Below are positions 41,263 through 51,428 of a stretch of 64,000 nt of DNA, in pieces. Source of the DNA: Hydrogenovibrio sp965140365 (GTDB lineage Bacteria; Pseudomonadota; Gammaproteobacteria; Thiomicrospirales; Thiomicrospiraceae); the NCBI GenBank assembly GCA_965140365.1, contig OZ223196.1; one strand, written 5' to 3'. The translations under genes and the position numbers were made by a program. How positions within the stretch are numbered: the first letter of the stretch is position 1; the number at the start of each line of letters is the position of its first letter. The notes beneath the pieces were generated by a model. The model was given only the letters and a program-made list of their open reading frames with translations, searched no databases and was not told the origin of the DNA.

Positions 41263-43662
41263 TTAGCTGCCTGACTTTTTCTTGCCGCCGCGCCCACGTC
41301 CACCGCGTTTTTTACGGTAAGAACGCTTACGCTTTTTCGGTTTCGAATCTTCCGACTCTTCTGTAGAGGCTTCTTCATTGGTCGACTTCTCTTCAACCGC
41401 AGGTTCCGCGTCTTCATCCGAAGACAAAAAACGTAAATCGATTTTACGATCATCTAAATTGACCTGAGCCACTTGCACTCTCAAGCGGTCGCCTAGACGG
41501 TAGACTTTGCCCGTTCTTTCCCCTTTCAGACAATGGCGGGACGCATCGTAGTGGAAATAATCTTCACCCAGTTCAGTAATGTGTACCAAACCTTCAACGT
41601 ACAACGGATCCAGTTCGACGAACAAGCCGAAGTTGGTCGCAGCGGTTACCACGGCGTCATATTCTTCACCCAATCGATGTGATAAAAACTCACACTTCAA
41701 GAAGGTTACGGCATCACGTGTCGCTTCGTCGGCACGTCTTTCAGTGGAAGAGCAATGCTCACCAAAGGATTTCATATCTTGCTCAGAATAACTGAACTCC
41801 GTCACGGGTTGCTTAGTCCAGGCAAAACGAATCGCACGGTGGATCAACAAATCCGGATAACGACGAATCGGCGACGTGAAGTGCGCATAATATTCGTAAT
41901 TCAATCCAAAGTGCCCTAAGTTTTCCGGCTGATATACGGCCTGATTCATACTTCTCAGCAACACGGTTTCCACCAAATGCTCATGTGGCGAACCTTTAAC
42001 CGCTTCGGAAACAGCCGCGTAATCATGCGCATCCGGCTCGTCGCCCCCTTCCAATGTCAGGCCAAAATCGCCCAAGAAAGTTCGAAGGTTAGCCAAGCGT
42101 TCTTCCGACGGCTTGTCATGCACACGATACAACATCGGAATCTTATGCCATTTCAAATAACGGGCTGTGGCCACGTTCGCCATCAACATGCATTCTTCAA
42201 TCAACTTATGCGCGTCGTTACGAGTCACCGGAACGATTTTTTCAATCTTACGGTTGTCATCAAAGACAATACGCGTCTCGGTAGTATCAAAATCCAAGGC
42301 ACCGCGTACATCGCGCGCTTTCTTCAAGACTTGATACAACTCATTCAAATCTTCAATGTTCGGCACAAACTCCGCATAAGTTTGACGGTGTTCGGAATCT
42401 TTATCCGTCAACATTTCGTGCACCTTGTTATAAGTCAAACGCGCTTTTGAGTTCATGACCGCATCATAAAACTGCGTTCTTTCCAGTTTCCCGTCATCGT
42501 CGATATACATATCGCAGACCATACATAAACGGTCCACTTTCGGGTTCAAAGAACATAAGCCATTCGACAGTTTTTCCGGCAACATCGGAATCACCTGTTG
42601 CGGGAAGTACACCGAATTACCGCGTTCATAAGCTTCTTTATCCAAAGCGGTTCCCGGCTTCACATAATGCGACACATCGGCAATCGCCACGACCAAACGC
42701 CAGCCTTTCTTACGACGTTTTGCAAACACGGCATCATCGAAGTCTTTGGAATCCTCACCGTCAATAGTCACCAACGGCAGGCTTCGCAAATCTTTACGGC
42801 CCGCTTTATCTTCTTCCGTCACTTCATCTGGAATTTCATCCAATTGCTTCAAGGCCTCGTCGGACCATTCATTCGGGATATCATAAGCATGAATGGCGGA
42901 ATCGATTTCCATTCCCGGAGCCAAATAGTCCCCGACCACTTCAATCACTTTACCGATGGCGCTGGAACGTTTGGTCGGCTGGTGAATCACCTCAACCTTA
43001 ACGATTTGACCTTCTTGAGCATCCAGAACACCATCTTGCGGGATGAAAACGTCCTGCGCAATCTTGTTATTGGTCGGCTGCACCCAAGCCAAACCATCTT
43101 CAAAGTGCAAACGCCCCAGAAGCTGCTCGTTGGCATGCTCGATAACCTCAACAATCATCCCCTCACGACGTCCCTTACGGTCGACGCCAATAACAGAAGC
43201 AATCACCAAGTCGCCGTGAAACACCTTGTGCATTTCCCGGTCACCCAGGAATAAATCGGAACCACCGTCTTCCGGCTGAACAAAGCCGAAACCGCCCGGA
43301 TGGCCGATGACTTTCCCTTTGATCAAATCCATTTTCTGGATTAACCCGAAAGCGCCTCGTCGGTTTCTCAGCAACTGCCCGTCACGCACCATGGCTTTCA
43401 AGCGGCGAGATAAGGCTTCAAAGCGTTCATCATCGTTAATATCTAAGCTGTCGGCAATCTGTTTGATACGCAGAGGTTTTTGCTCGTTTTCCAGCAAATC
43501 GATAATGAACTCTCGACTCGGAATCGGGTTTTCGTATTTGTCGGCCTCGCGATCAGCATGCGGATCAGCGGTAGGCGTATCAGGTTGGGTTTGCGGATGG
43601 GATTCTTCTTTCATCGTCTCTACAGACGACTCGATATTTTCATTTTTACTTTTTTCAGTCAC
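41263..43662 (-). CDS. rnr: Ribonuclease R
   Basis: A 799-residue 3'-5' exoribonuclease of the RNB family. Order: N-terminal helix-turn-helix, cold-shock domains (IGHPGGFGFVQPEDGGSDLFL), the RNB catalytic core with VTIDGEDSKDFDDAVFAKR (metal-binding aspartates), HFTSPIRRYPDLLIHRAI, an S1 domain (GEEYDAVVTAATNFGLFVEL), and a Lys/Arg-rich tail (KPKKRKRSYRKKRGG) that binds structured RNA. It degrades structured and defective RNAs. Cotranscribed with rlmB. Confidence 0.96.
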   Translation of the reverse strand: MTEKSKNENIESSVETMKEESHPQTQPDTPTADPHADREADKYENPIPSREFIIDLLENEQKPLRIKQIADSLDINDDERFEALSRRLKAMVRDGQLLRNRRGAFGLIQKMDLIKGKVIGHPGGFGFVQPEDGGSDLFLGDREMHKVFHGDLVIASVIGVDRKGRREGMIVEVIEHANEQLLGRLHFEDGLAWVQPTNNKIAQDVFIPQDGVLDAQEGQIVKVEVIHQPTKRSSAIGKVIEVVGDYLAPGMEIDSAIHAYDIPNEWSDEALKQLDEIPDEVTEEDKAGRKDLRSLPLVTIDGEDSKDFDDAVFAKRRKKGWRLVVAIADVSHYVKPGTALDKEAYERGNSVYFPQQVIPMLPEKLSNGLCSLNPKVDRLCMVCDMYIDDDGKLERTQFYDAVMNSKARLTYNKVHEMLTDKDSEHRQTYAEFVPNIEDLNELYQVLKKARDVRGALDFDTTETRIVFDDNRKIEKIVPVTRNDAHKLIEECMLMANVATARYLKWHKIPMLYRVHDKPSEERLANLRTFLGDFGLTLEGGDEPDAHDYAAVSEAVKGSPHEHLVETVLLRSMNQAVYQPENLGHFGLNYEYYAHFTSPIRRYPDLLIHRAIRFAWTKQPVTEFSYSEQDMKSFGEHCSSTERRADEATRDAVTFLKCEFLSHRLGEEYDAVVTAATNFGLFVELDPLYVEGLVHITELGEDYFHYDASRHCLKGERTGKVYRLGDRLRVQVAQVNLDDRKIDLRFLSSDEDAEPAVEEKSTNEEASTEESEDSKPKKRKRSYRKKRGGRGRGGKKKSGS

Positions 43663-43814
43663 TCGAAATTCAACTATTTTTGTGTCTACTTTTGAAAAAT
43701 CTAAAGTTATTCATTCCACACTTTAAAGGATTTTTCACTCAATTTAAACCGTCTGAAAGGCCCCTATCAAGGCAACCATCTTTCCATTCATTCAGTCAGA
43801 TTTAAATGTTTAAT

Positions 43815-43840
43815 TTTAAAAAGCCCGAACCAAATCGGGC
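43815..43840 (-). terminator. Intrinsic terminator downstream of the lpd-like gene
   Basis: GCCCGA-TTTGGT-TCGGGC-type stem on the minus strand followed by TTTTT, about 90 bp behind the stop at 43927. Confidence 0.8.
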
Positions 43841-43926
43841 GCGCCTATTATATACCAATTATAACAATATGTAAGTATTAAGATTTTCGCCTCGCTCACG
43901 CCCGGCATTTTAATCAAAAGAAACCC

Positions 43927-45330
43927 TTAGCAGGTTTCCAAAGCATTTAGCGTTTCAGACGAATACAATTCTTTTGCCAGTAACTGAATGGCCGATTCAA
44001 CCGCCTCTTCAAGCACCGGATGATAATAAGGCATTCTCACCAACTGTAAAACATCCATTTCCTGCTCAATCGCCCATGTCAACAAATGCGCCAAATGCTC
44101 GGCCTGGGGCATCATCAGCTCCCCCCCGATCAAACGCTTAGATGTTTTATCGGCGAATAAAGAAATCATGCCACGGTCTTCACCCATGACAATCGCTCGG
44201 CCGTTATTACGTTCAAGATTGAACTCAACCACCACACTTTCGTCCAAATCCAAGTCATCATAACCACACCCGAAAGCCGCCACTTGCGGATGGGTAAACG
44301 CAACCCCCAAAGCGGTTTTACGCTTGTAAGATTGAACATTTGGATAACTCATGGTATTCAAGACAGCGATTTTTCCTTCATGCCCGGCTTCATGCAAAAT
44401 TGGACGGAAAGCATTCACATCCCCGGCAATAAACACCGGTAAGTCGGCGACCTGCATCGTATTCAAGTCAAATGGCGGCATCCCTCTTTCGTCCAGTTTC
44501 ACCCCCAAATTTTCAATACCAATTTGGTCGATATTCGGGCGACGACCAAGCGAGGCCAACACGACATCCACTTCAAAGGATCCGGACGAAACGGTAATTT
44601 TCGCGCCCGATTCCGTCGCTTCAATTTCCGCCGCTTCTCCAAGATAAATTGGGAATTCCTTGGAAATTAACTTAACCGCCTCTTTTGAAACACTTGGCGA
44701 TCGCAACCCGGCAATGCTGTTGGTCATTTCAAAACCAATGACCTCAACCCCCAAACGCGACAGGGCCTGCCCGAGTTCCAGACCAATCACCCCCAAACCA
44801 ATCACCGCAATCCGTTTCGGCAAGGTTTCCAACTCAAAAATTTCATCGCTTGTCAGCAACCGGTCGCCTAACGATTCCTTCCAAGGTGCGGGAACCACCG
44901 GTCTGGAGCCGGTGGCAATGATAATGCGCTCGCCTTGAATACGTTCCCCGTTAACCTCCACAGTATCCGGTGCCACAAACTGAGCATACCCCTTAATCAA
45001 CTGGCTATCTTCTAAGGTATCCGTGGAACCGGATTGCACTCCGTTGGTAAAACGGTCACGAAACGCGCGAACCCGCTTCATCACGGCAGCATGATCAATT
45101 GTCAAGCCATCGGCACCGTCAATGCCAAAATCATAAAAGTGTTTGCGGGCATGGAAATGCTCCGCGCAATGAATCAAGGCTTTTGATGGCATACAGCCCA
45201 CACGGGCGCAGGTGGTTCCAAAATATCCGCCATTAATCATAACGAAATCATCGGTTTCACGACGAATCTGGCTTAGTGCTGTCAAACCGGATGAACCCGC
45301 TCCCAAAATAATGTACTTAACCTGTCTCAT
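43927..45330 (-). CDS. Dihydrolipoyl dehydrogenase-family flavoprotein disulfide reductase
   Basis: A 467-residue class I pyridine nucleotide-disulfide oxidoreductase. FAD site YIILGAGSSGLTALSQI, redox-active CARVGC in TTCARVGCMPSKALIHCAEHF, NAD(P) site RIAVIGLGVIGLELGQALSRLG, and VFIAGDVNAFRPILHEA near the second FAD motif. The C-terminal dimer motif is MPYYHPVLEEAVESA, where classical dihydrolipoyl dehydrogenases have HAHPTLSEA, so the first His is replaced by Tyr while the second His is kept. It stands alone without pyruvate- or 2-oxoglutarate-dehydrogenase subunits, so the exact substrate is uncertain. Confidence 0.88.
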   Translation of the reverse strand: MRQVKYIILGAGSSGLTALSQIRRETDDFVMINGGYFGTTCARVGCMPSKALIHCAEHFHARKHFYDFGIDGADGLTIDHAAVMKRVRAFRDRFTNGVQSGSTDTLEDSQLIKGYAQFVAPDTVEVNGERIQGERIIIATGSRPVVPAPWKESLGDRLLTSDEIFELETLPKRIAVIGLGVIGLELGQALSRLGVEVIGFEMTNSIAGLRSPSVSKEAVKLISKEFPIYLGEAAEIEATESGAKITVSSGSFEVDVVLASLGRRPNIDQIGIENLGVKLDERGMPPFDLNTMQVADLPVFIAGDVNAFRPILHEAGHEGKIAVLNTMSYPNVQSYKRKTALGVAFTHPQVAAFGCGYDDLDLDESVVVEFNLERNNGRAIVMGEDRGMISLFADKTSKRLIGGELMMPQAEHLAHLLTWAIEQEMDVLQLVRMPYYHPVLEEAVESAIQLLAKELYSSETLNALETC

Positions 45331-45521
45331 TCTTTTACCATCTCTAAACGTATTTTCAATCGATTCAATCGTGCCACAGCTAACATAACCCCCTCATTGG
45401 AGGCCGCTGCTGCCTATCTATTATTCACGCGCAGTGGGTTTCATTCTAACCCTAGATTATGACAACTTAAAGAAATGAAACTGAAATCGGTGATTTTTCG
45501 CAATTTTGACTTGATTAATAT

Positions 45522-47081
45522 GTGAGTCAAAATACAATCAAACCTTCTGACCCATTTGAGATAACGAGTTTGCTACAAAAATCGAAACGTGCGTTGTTAC
45601 TGGCCGTCTTTGGAATAACACTTGGCTTGGCGCCAGTGTATTCACTCGGAGACCCAACCCCGCCTTTGCCTGAAATATCCATCTCCGAACGCATACTCAA
45701 ACCGTTCCATGGCGATTTACCGGAACTGCGAGAGCGACGGTTGATACGAGTTTTAGTGAGCTACACTCGCACCAACTTTTTTCTCACGCCTCGCGGGTTC
45801 CGAGGGGTGGAATACGACCTCTTAAAGGCTTATGAAGCCTATTTGAATCGTGGCCCAAGACGACAACGCTATCAAACCCATTTAACGTTTATTCCAACCA
45901 CCTTCAACAAAATATTGCCGAGCCTACAAGCGGGATACGGCGATATTGCCGCTTCCGGATTAACCATCACACCAGAACGACAAGGGCTGGTCGACTTTAC
46001 ACAGCCGTATATCGAAAACGTGAAAGAAATACTGGTTTCCAACAAAAATGCCCCGCCCATTAACAGTTTACTCGATTTCTCCGGCAAGCGCGTCATCGTC
46101 GTTCGGAACAGCAGCTACATCATCCACTTAGAACGCATCAACCAAACCCTTGGCTTTTTAGGCTTGCCCACCATGGAAATCATCAAAGCGGACCCTTTAG
46201 TGGAAGCGGAAGACATATTGGAAATGCTAAACGAAGACATCTACCAGTACACGGTGGTTGATAATCACATTGCCGACATCTGGCAAAAAATTCTCGACAA
46301 TATAGCATTGCACCCCAATATCATCATTCACCACCACAGCAATATCGCTTGGGCCGTGCAAAAGCACCATCCGAAACTCTTGGCCTCGCTGAATACATTC
46401 ATTGAAGACTATGCCGAACCGGGGCGCTTTCTGGGCAACGCCGTTTACCGTAAATATTTTGAAGATACTTATTGGATTGAGCGCCCTCTAACGCACGACC
46501 TCTTGAAGCGAGTGAATTGTTTAAAATACTATTTCCAACTTTACGCCGAATTCTATGGATTCGATTGGCGGTTGGTTGCCGCCTTGGCGTATCAGGAATC
46601 ACGCTTTGACCCCAGCAAAAAAAGCCACGCGGGCGCCATCGGTATTATGCAGATCAAACCGTCCACAGCACGCGACCGAAACGTCAATCTGCCAAATATT
46701 ACCGATCTGGAAACCAATATTCACGCAGGGGTAAAGTATTTAGCTTTCCTTCGAGACCGCTATTTTTCAAGCACGGATTACACCCCTGAAGAAAAAGAGA
46801 ACTTTGCACTTGCGGCTTACAATGCCGGGCCACGCCGGGTATTACAGCTACAACAGAAAACTCGTGAACTGGGGCTGGACCCGTACAAATGGTTTTATAA
46901 TGTCGAAACAACGGCCAGACAAGTCATCGGACATGAAACGGTTAACTACGTCACCAGCATTCAAAAAATGCGTATATTCCTCGATGCGTCGAAGCGGTTA
47001 GATCAAAACAAACGCTTACTGCTGAACAACGGCCAGGAGGATAATGACCAAGCCAATCTTCCGGCTGCAACCCTTAACTGA
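45522..47081 (+). CDS. mltF: Membrane-bound lytic transglycosylase MltF
   Basis: A 519-residue protein: an N-terminal membrane anchor (about residues 23-40), an amino-acid-binding-protein-like domain (LIRVLVSYTRTNFFLTPRGFRGVEYDLLKAY, GDIAASGLTITPERQGLVDFTQPY), then an SLT domain with catalytic Glu in ALAYQESRFDPSKKSHAGAIGIMQIKPSTA and NFALAAYNAGPRRVLQLQ. The order SBP_bac_3-SLT defines MltF. It cuts peptidoglycan under control of a wall-fragment-binding domain. The start is a GTG at 45522 without a clear ribosome-binding site; a TTG further in is an alternative. Confidence 0.92.
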   Translation: MSQNTIKPSDPFEITSLLQKSKRALLLAVFGITLGLAPVYSLGDPTPPLPEISISERILKPFHGDLPELRERRLIRVLVSYTRTNFFLTPRGFRGVEYDLLKAYEAYLNRGPRRQRYQTHLTFIPTTFNKILPSLQAGYGDIAASGLTITPERQGLVDFTQPYIENVKEILVSNKNAPPINSLLDFSGKRVIVVRNSSYIIHLERINQTLGFLGLPTMEIIKADPLVEAEDILEMLNEDIYQYTVVDNHIADIWQKILDNIALHPNIIIHHHSNIAWAVQKHHPKLLASLNTFIEDYAEPGRFLGNAVYRKYFEDTYWIERPLTHDLLKRVNCLKYYFQLYAEFYGFDWRLVAALAYQESRFDPSKKSHAGAIGIMQIKPSTARDRNVNLPNITDLETNIHAGVKYLAFLRDRYFSSTDYTPEEKENFALAAYNAGPRRVLQLQQKTRELGLDPYKWFYNVETTARQVIGHETVNYVTSIQKMRIFLDASKRLDQNKRLLLNNGQEDNDQANLPAATLN

Positions 47082-47097
47082 CCCGCTGCCCCATTTG

Positions 47098-48546
47098 CTA
47101 GCCAGTGGATTTGGGACGATAGACTTTTACATTCTCAAAGCCCGCATCACGTAAATATTGAGCGTGCAGTTGGCTCATGACCCCTTTTTGGCAATACAGC
47201 AAGTAACGCTTGGAAGCGTCCAGCGTCTTAAAAGCTCGGTTCAACTCATGAAACGGTATTGTCAAAACAGACTCCATCCCCAAGGGATGCGCCTTGGCCA
47301 TTTCCGCCTTGCGAATATCAATAACAACATCATCCGGCCCAATGTCATCGATAATTTCCACCGCTTGCGCCTGATTGACATTTTCAATAATCGAATCCAC
47401 CGGAATCGCTTCCGCCGACGCCACCGCTTGATCCAACACGGCATAATCAAATTTTTTCGCTTCCACCGCCATGCGTTTAAAAGACCCATGCGTAATCGGG
47501 TTTTGCGAAATCACACCACAATATTCCGGCATATTTTCCGCAAATTCACGCGTACCGATTTGGTCGGCAATCGCCATAATATCCGGTTTGCTCATCACCG
47601 CTAACGGACGCAATACCAGTTTTTCGGACACCTGATCAATTAACGCCAGGTTACGCAACGTCTGGCTCGAGACCTGCGCCACCGACTCTCCGGTTACCAA
47701 AGCATCAATTCCCATGTCATCCGCCACACTTTCGGCCGCCATAATCATTAAACGCTTCAGAGTAACCCCCATATACGGTTCCGGTGTACTGCGGAAAATC
47801 TCAGACACCACCGCTTCAAATGGGATGGTAACGAACATGACTCGATGCGAGGCGCTAAACTTTTCCCACAGATACAAGGCCACTTGTTTAACGCCAATCT
47901 CATGCGCGGCGCCCCCCAAGTTGAAAAAAATGAAGTGGGTTTTCAAGCCACGTCGAATCGTCAAATAACTGGCGACCGTCGAGTCAAAACCACCGGACAT
48001 AAGGGACAAAACATCCCCTTGAGAACCCAGTGGAAAACCGCCCAGGCCTGGGCGACGGTGTTTAACGATATTCAGTTGATCCTGGTGATATTCCAATTCG
48101 ATTTTGACGTCTGGATGGTGTAAATCCACTTTATCCGGGTTGCCATGACGGCATAAATGCGCGCCGATGATACGCTCCATATCAAATGATGAGAAAGTGT
48201 GGTTTCCGGTGCGTTTAACCCGCACCACAAACGATTTACCTTCGATTTTCGGCAGCGCAAAATCCGCCACCCGTTGCGCCACTTCGTCCAAGCTGGTGGT
48301 GTAAAACTGCTCCACCTCCAGAAACTGTTCAATACCCGGCGTGTTTAATAACACTTGGCGGACAAAATCCGCTTCGTCCGGCTGGCAAAAAACCTCAATT
48401 TTATCCCAGTACCGCTTGGTCTCGACTTCGGGGATTTCCCGGCTCAGCAAATTCCGGAGGTTAAAATGTAGCTGATTGACCATTTTTTTCTTAACGGCAT
48501 GGCCTTTTACCATGATTTCCGGAAAAAGCTTAATTATAAATTTCAT
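47098..48546 (-). CDS. thiI: tRNA 4-thiouridine synthase/thiamine sulfurtransferase ThiI
   Basis: A 482-residue enzyme, the same length as in E. coli. N-terminal ferredoxin-like and THUMP domains (residues about 1-170), a PP-loop ATPase with VLSLMSGGFDSTVASYLTIRRG, and a C-terminal rhodanese domain with the active-site Cys in YLLYCQKGVMSQLHAQYL. It adenylates U8 of tRNA and inserts sulfur; the rhodanese-bearing form also serves thiamine thiazole synthesis. An in-gene CCAGGCCTGG copy is at 48042-48051. Confidence 0.95.
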   Translation of the reverse strand: MKFIIKLFPEIMVKGHAVKKKMVNQLHFNLRNLLSREIPEVETKRYWDKIEVFCQPDEADFVRQVLLNTPGIEQFLEVEQFYTTSLDEVAQRVADFALPKIEGKSFVVRVKRTGNHTFSSFDMERIIGAHLCRHGNPDKVDLHHPDVKIELEYHQDQLNIVKHRRPGLGGFPLGSQGDVLSLMSGGFDSTVASYLTIRRGLKTHFIFFNLGGAAHEIGVKQVALYLWEKFSASHRVMFVTIPFEAVVSEIFRSTPEPYMGVTLKRLMIMAAESVADDMGIDALVTGESVAQVSSQTLRNLALIDQVSEKLVLRPLAVMSKPDIMAIADQIGTREFAENMPEYCGVISQNPITHGSFKRMAVEAKKFDYAVLDQAVASAEAIPVDSIIENVNQAQAVEIIDDIGPDDVVIDIRKAEMAKAHPLGMESVLTIPFHELNRAFKTLDASKRYLLYCQKGVMSQLHAQYLRDAGFENVKVYRPKSTG

Positions 48547-48594
48547 AAACGACGTTCAAAACCCTTAACCTAAAAACAGGGATTCCCCCTTGCA

Positions 48595-49434
48595 TCACAC
48601 CAAACTGTTACTCATCAACGCCATACGAATTTCATCAATGACATCATCTTGAATCAGCAACTCTTCTTGTGCGTTATGCAGCATATCCTTCACCTCCGTT
48701 CCAAGAAAACTGCCGAAGCTGACTTCGCTGACAATTGCATTGGCCACTTGAATCAACGCCACTAATGTTCGGACATATTCGTCTTTAATCACACTTAGAT
48801 CACGCTGATGGTGAAGCAACATCACCTGAGCAAAAACGGAATCCAGATGCCATTTTTTAGCCACCAACAAACCATAAACGCCATGATGCGCCTGGTAGGT
48901 TGTCTTTTCTCTGACCAAGCCGGTGTAACAATTCGTGAGCGTATTGTAGAAAGTGGATTGGTAGTTGCCAAATTTCATTTCCATAATAATCGCCCCGGCG
49001 TTATGAAAAACCCCGGCCAGATAGATTTCATCCGGTGAAATATCGCTGACCCAACGCCCCAGTTCCGTCGCCACATTCGCCACATCAATGCTGTGGTCCA
49101 TCAGATCGTCGAAAATAATATCGGAGACTTGTGTTTTAAACCCCAGGCTGAATACTAGGTTTTTCAAACGATACAACCCCAATGAATCAATGGCACCGCG
49201 AATGGTACTGACCGGATCGGAGTCTTTCGGCAAAAACTGCGCCTGATTCGCCACTTTGATGAGCTCGCCGGACAAAACGGTATTACGGCCGATGATGTCC
49301 GCCACTTCACCAAAGTCCGGAAAATCGGTTTTTTGCAGTAAGCCCTGAAGCTCCAGCAATTCGGCTGGAATGGTAGGGATTTCAAACCCCTCAAGTTGCT
49401 GATGCGCGGCCAGCATTTGTTGCTTTAAATCCAT
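48595..49434 (-). CDS. HDOD-domain protein
   Basis: A 279-residue protein with an HDOD domain (PF08668): IPTIPAELLELQGLLQKTDFPDFGEVADIIGRNTVLSGELIKVAN, IRGAIDSLGLYRLKNLVFSLGF (both read in pieces), and GVFHNAGAIIMEMKF where HD-type phosphohydrolases have HDIG. Such proteins are non-enzymatic signalling adaptors often tied to motility, c-di-GMP or stress control. It lies 48 bp upstream of thiI in the same direction; function unknown. Confidence 0.85.
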   Translation of the reverse strand: MDLKQQMLAAHQQLEGFEIPTIPAELLELQGLLQKTDFPDFGEVADIIGRNTVLSGELIKVANQAQFLPKDSDPVSTIRGAIDSLGLYRLKNLVFSLGFKTQVSDIIFDDLMDHSIDVANVATELGRWVSDISPDEIYLAGVFHNAGAIIMEMKFGNYQSTFYNTLTNCYTGLVREKTTYQAHHGVYGLLVAKKWHLDSVFAQVMLLHHQRDLSVIKDEYVRTLVALIQVANAIVSEVSFGSFLGTEVKDMLHNAQEELLIQDDVIDEIRMALMSNSLV

Positions 49435-49545
49435 TTAATACCGTTTTAGTTTGCGTTTCATTCATGGGTTCATTCCAACCAAGCATGACAGGTACACATT
49501 ACCCTGTGCAAATAACCGGATGGAGTGTGCGATATTATAAAACAC

Positions 49546-49555
49546 CCAGGCCTGG
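49546..49555. repeat. CCAGGCCTGG decamer between the HDOD gene and fbp
   Basis: An exact decamer in the divergent intergenic region, flanked by CAC and TCGTG, giving only a short stem with no T-run. It is not at the 3' end of any gene, so it cannot be explained as a terminator. Confidence 0.8.
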
Positions 49556-49643
49556 TCGTGTCAGCTTTATCACCCCGACACCCGGCCACGCTTTTACCAG
49601 CAATTCCATCGTCTTAAGGTCGCCGGGCTTTGCACTTCCCAGC

Positions 49644-49672
49644 TTGATATTTGCTCCCTTGCCTGTTATGCT
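49644..49672 (+). promoter_or_regulatory. Sigma-70 promoter of fbp
   Basis: TTGATA, 17 nt, TATGCT, 38 bp before the fbp ATG. Confidence 0.65.
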
Positions 49673-49710
49673 TACGCCAGTTTTTTATCGACTATAAAGA
49701 GAGAATCTCA

Positions 49711-50685
49711 ATGAAAAGATTGGATCAAGTATTAGCACGTGACGGTGTTCCAGCGGAATTGGAATTGGTCATCGACCACATCATGATTGCTTGTAAGGAC
49801 ATCGCTTACAAACTGGCACAAGGTGAATTGGCCGGTATTTTAGGTGCCACTGAAGACGAAAACATCCAAGGTGAAACCCAAAAGAAACTGGACGTCATTT
49901 CTAACGACTTGTTGAAAGATATTCTGATCGACAACCCATATGTTAAAGCCATCGGGTCTGAAGAAGAAGATTACACGGTTGCCAGCACCACCCCAGGCAA
50001 ATACTTGGTAACATTCGATCCATTAGACGGTTCTTCAAACATCGACGTCAACCTGTCCGTTGGTACCATCTTCTCGATTCTTGAAGCGCCGGAAGACGAC
50101 CGTGCTGCAGACGATCAATCCATTTTCTTGCAAAACGGACGCAAGCAAGTCGCGGCCGGTTACGTTCTTTACGGACCATCCGCCATTTTGGTTCTAACCA
50201 CGGGCAACGGCGTCAACTTCTTTACGCTAGACCAAACCGTCGGTGAATTCGTCCTAACCAAAGAAGGCGTGACCATCCCGGCCGACACCTCTGAGTTTGC
50301 GATCAACATGTCGAACCAACGTTTCTGGGAACCGGAAATGAAGCAATACATCGACGACTGTTTGTTGGGCGAAGAAGGTCCTTTGGCCAAACGCTACAAC
50401 ATGCGCTGGGTAGCTTCCATGGTGGCGGAAGTTCACCGTATCCTGGTACGCGGCGGTATCTTCATGTACCCTTACGACAACCGCGATCCGTCTAAAGCCG
50501 GTAAACTGCGCTTGATGTATGAAGGCAACCCGATGTCCATGTTGATTGAACAAGCGGGTGGGGCCTCCTCAACTGGCCGCATGGACATCATGGACGTTCA
50601 GCCAGAAGGCATTCATGACCGTGTTCCGGTGGTGCTTGGTTCCAAGAACGAAGTTGCTAAAGTGGTTGCATACCACACAAAATAA
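49711..50685 (+). CDS. fbp: Fructose-1,6-bisphosphatase class 1
   Basis: A 324-residue enzyme. Metal and substrate motifs: IGSEEEDYTV, LVTFDPLDGSSNIDVNLSVGTIFSI (DPLDGSS metal site) and RGGIFMYPYDNRDPSKAGKLRLMYEGNPMSMLIEQAGG (read in pieces). It hydrolyses fructose 1,6-bisphosphate for gluconeogenesis or the Calvin cycle. The ATG at 49711 is preceded by AGAGAG; the frame extends upstream to 49651 without support. Codon use appears strongly biased, consistent with high expression. Confidence 0.97.
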   Translation: MKRLDQVLARDGVPAELELVIDHIMIACKDIAYKLAQGELAGILGATEDENIQGETQKKLDVISNDLLKDILIDNPYVKAIGSEEEDYTVASTTPGKYLVTFDPLDGSSNIDVNLSVGTIFSILEAPEDDRAADDQSIFLQNGRKQVAAGYVLYGPSAILVLTTGNGVNFFTLDQTVGEFVLTKEGVTIPADTSEFAINMSNQRFWEPEMKQYIDDCLLGEEGPLAKRYNMRWVASMVAEVHRILVRGGIFMYPYDNRDPSKAGKLRLMYEGNPMSMLIEQAGGASSTGRMDIMDVQPEGIHDRVPVVLGSKNEVAKVVAYHTK

Positions 50686-50710
50686 GCTTACAGTTTCTGT
50701 AATGTTTACG

Positions 50711-50735
50711 AACACCCGCTTCCGGCGGGTGTTTT
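50711..50735 (+). terminator. Intrinsic terminator after fbp
   Basis: ACACCCGC-TTCC-GCGGGTGT-type stem followed by TTTT. Confidence 0.88.
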
Positions 50736-50869
50736 AGTCTCTAACCACACTTTTTACCAGAGAAATTTGCACAAGCCAGAGACGAAAAATTCTTTCCGAT
50801 CTCGTACCGATGCCCGCTTGAGTGCATTGGGTGCAAAAGGCTCTATTCAGTATTAAAAAAGGAAATATC

Positions 50870-51418
50870 ATGGGTTATTCAGCCGTTCCAGCCGGAAAAG
50901 ACGCTCCTAACGACATTAACGTCATCATTGAAATTCCGGCGTTTGCGCCACCGATCAAATACGAAGTCGACAAAGAAACCGACCTGGTTTGGGTTGACCG
51001 CCTTCAAGGGGCCACCATGCAGTACCCAGCCAACTATGGTTATATCAACGACACCTTGTCCAATGATGGCGATCCGGTCGATGTTTTGGTAGTCACTCCC
51101 CATCCATTGATGATCGGCTCGGTTATTCGCTGTCGCCCAATCGGGATCTTCCACATGACCGACGACGGCGGTGAAGACGCCAAGGTCATCGCCGTGCCGG
51201 TCGACAAGCTGACACCCATCTACAAAGACGTGGAAAAAGTTGAAGACATTCCGCTTTTAAAAGAACAAGTTGAACTGTTCTTCAGCCACTATAAAGACAT
51301 TGAACCAGGCAAATGGGTGAAAGTCGACGGCTGGGGCGATGTCGAAGCGGCCCGTAAAGAAATTTTGGACGGCATCGAACAATACGAAGCCACTAAAATG
51401 GGTTCTCAACCAGCCTAA
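50870..51418 (+). CDS. ppa: Soluble inorganic pyrophosphatase, family I
   Basis: A 182-residue enzyme hydrolysing pyrophosphate. Family I metal motif in DTLSNDGDPVDVLV (DxDPxD), plus EIPAFAPPIKYEVDKET and VDGWGDVEAARKEI. The ATG at 50870 (MGYSAVPAGKDAPNDINV) follows AAAAAAGGAAATATC, a good ribosome-binding site; the frame is open to 50822 without support. Separate unit from fbp. Confidence 0.97.
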   Translation: MGYSAVPAGKDAPNDINVIIEIPAFAPPIKYEVDKETDLVWVDRLQGATMQYPANYGYINDTLSNDGDPVDVLVVTPHPLMIGSVIRCRPIGIFHMTDDGGEDAKVIAVPVDKLTPIYKDVEKVEDIPLLKEQVELFFSHYKDIEPGKWVKVDGWGDVEAARKEILDGIEQYEATKMGSQPA

Positions 51419-51428
51419 GTTTCATGCA

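Noticed and set aside
42598..43254. 218-residue plus-strand open frame
   Set aside because: Lies fully opposite rnr, whose protein sequence is strongly conserved; a shadow frame.
49464..49697. 77-residue open frame upstream of fbp
   Set aside because: No ribosome-binding site, overlaps the fbp promoter and contains the decamer repeat; composition is not coding-like.
50838..50846. Third copy of the MITE terminal repeat upstream of ppa (GTGCAAAAGGCTCT)
   Set aside because: Only a partial match and no partner end or internal similarity nearby.
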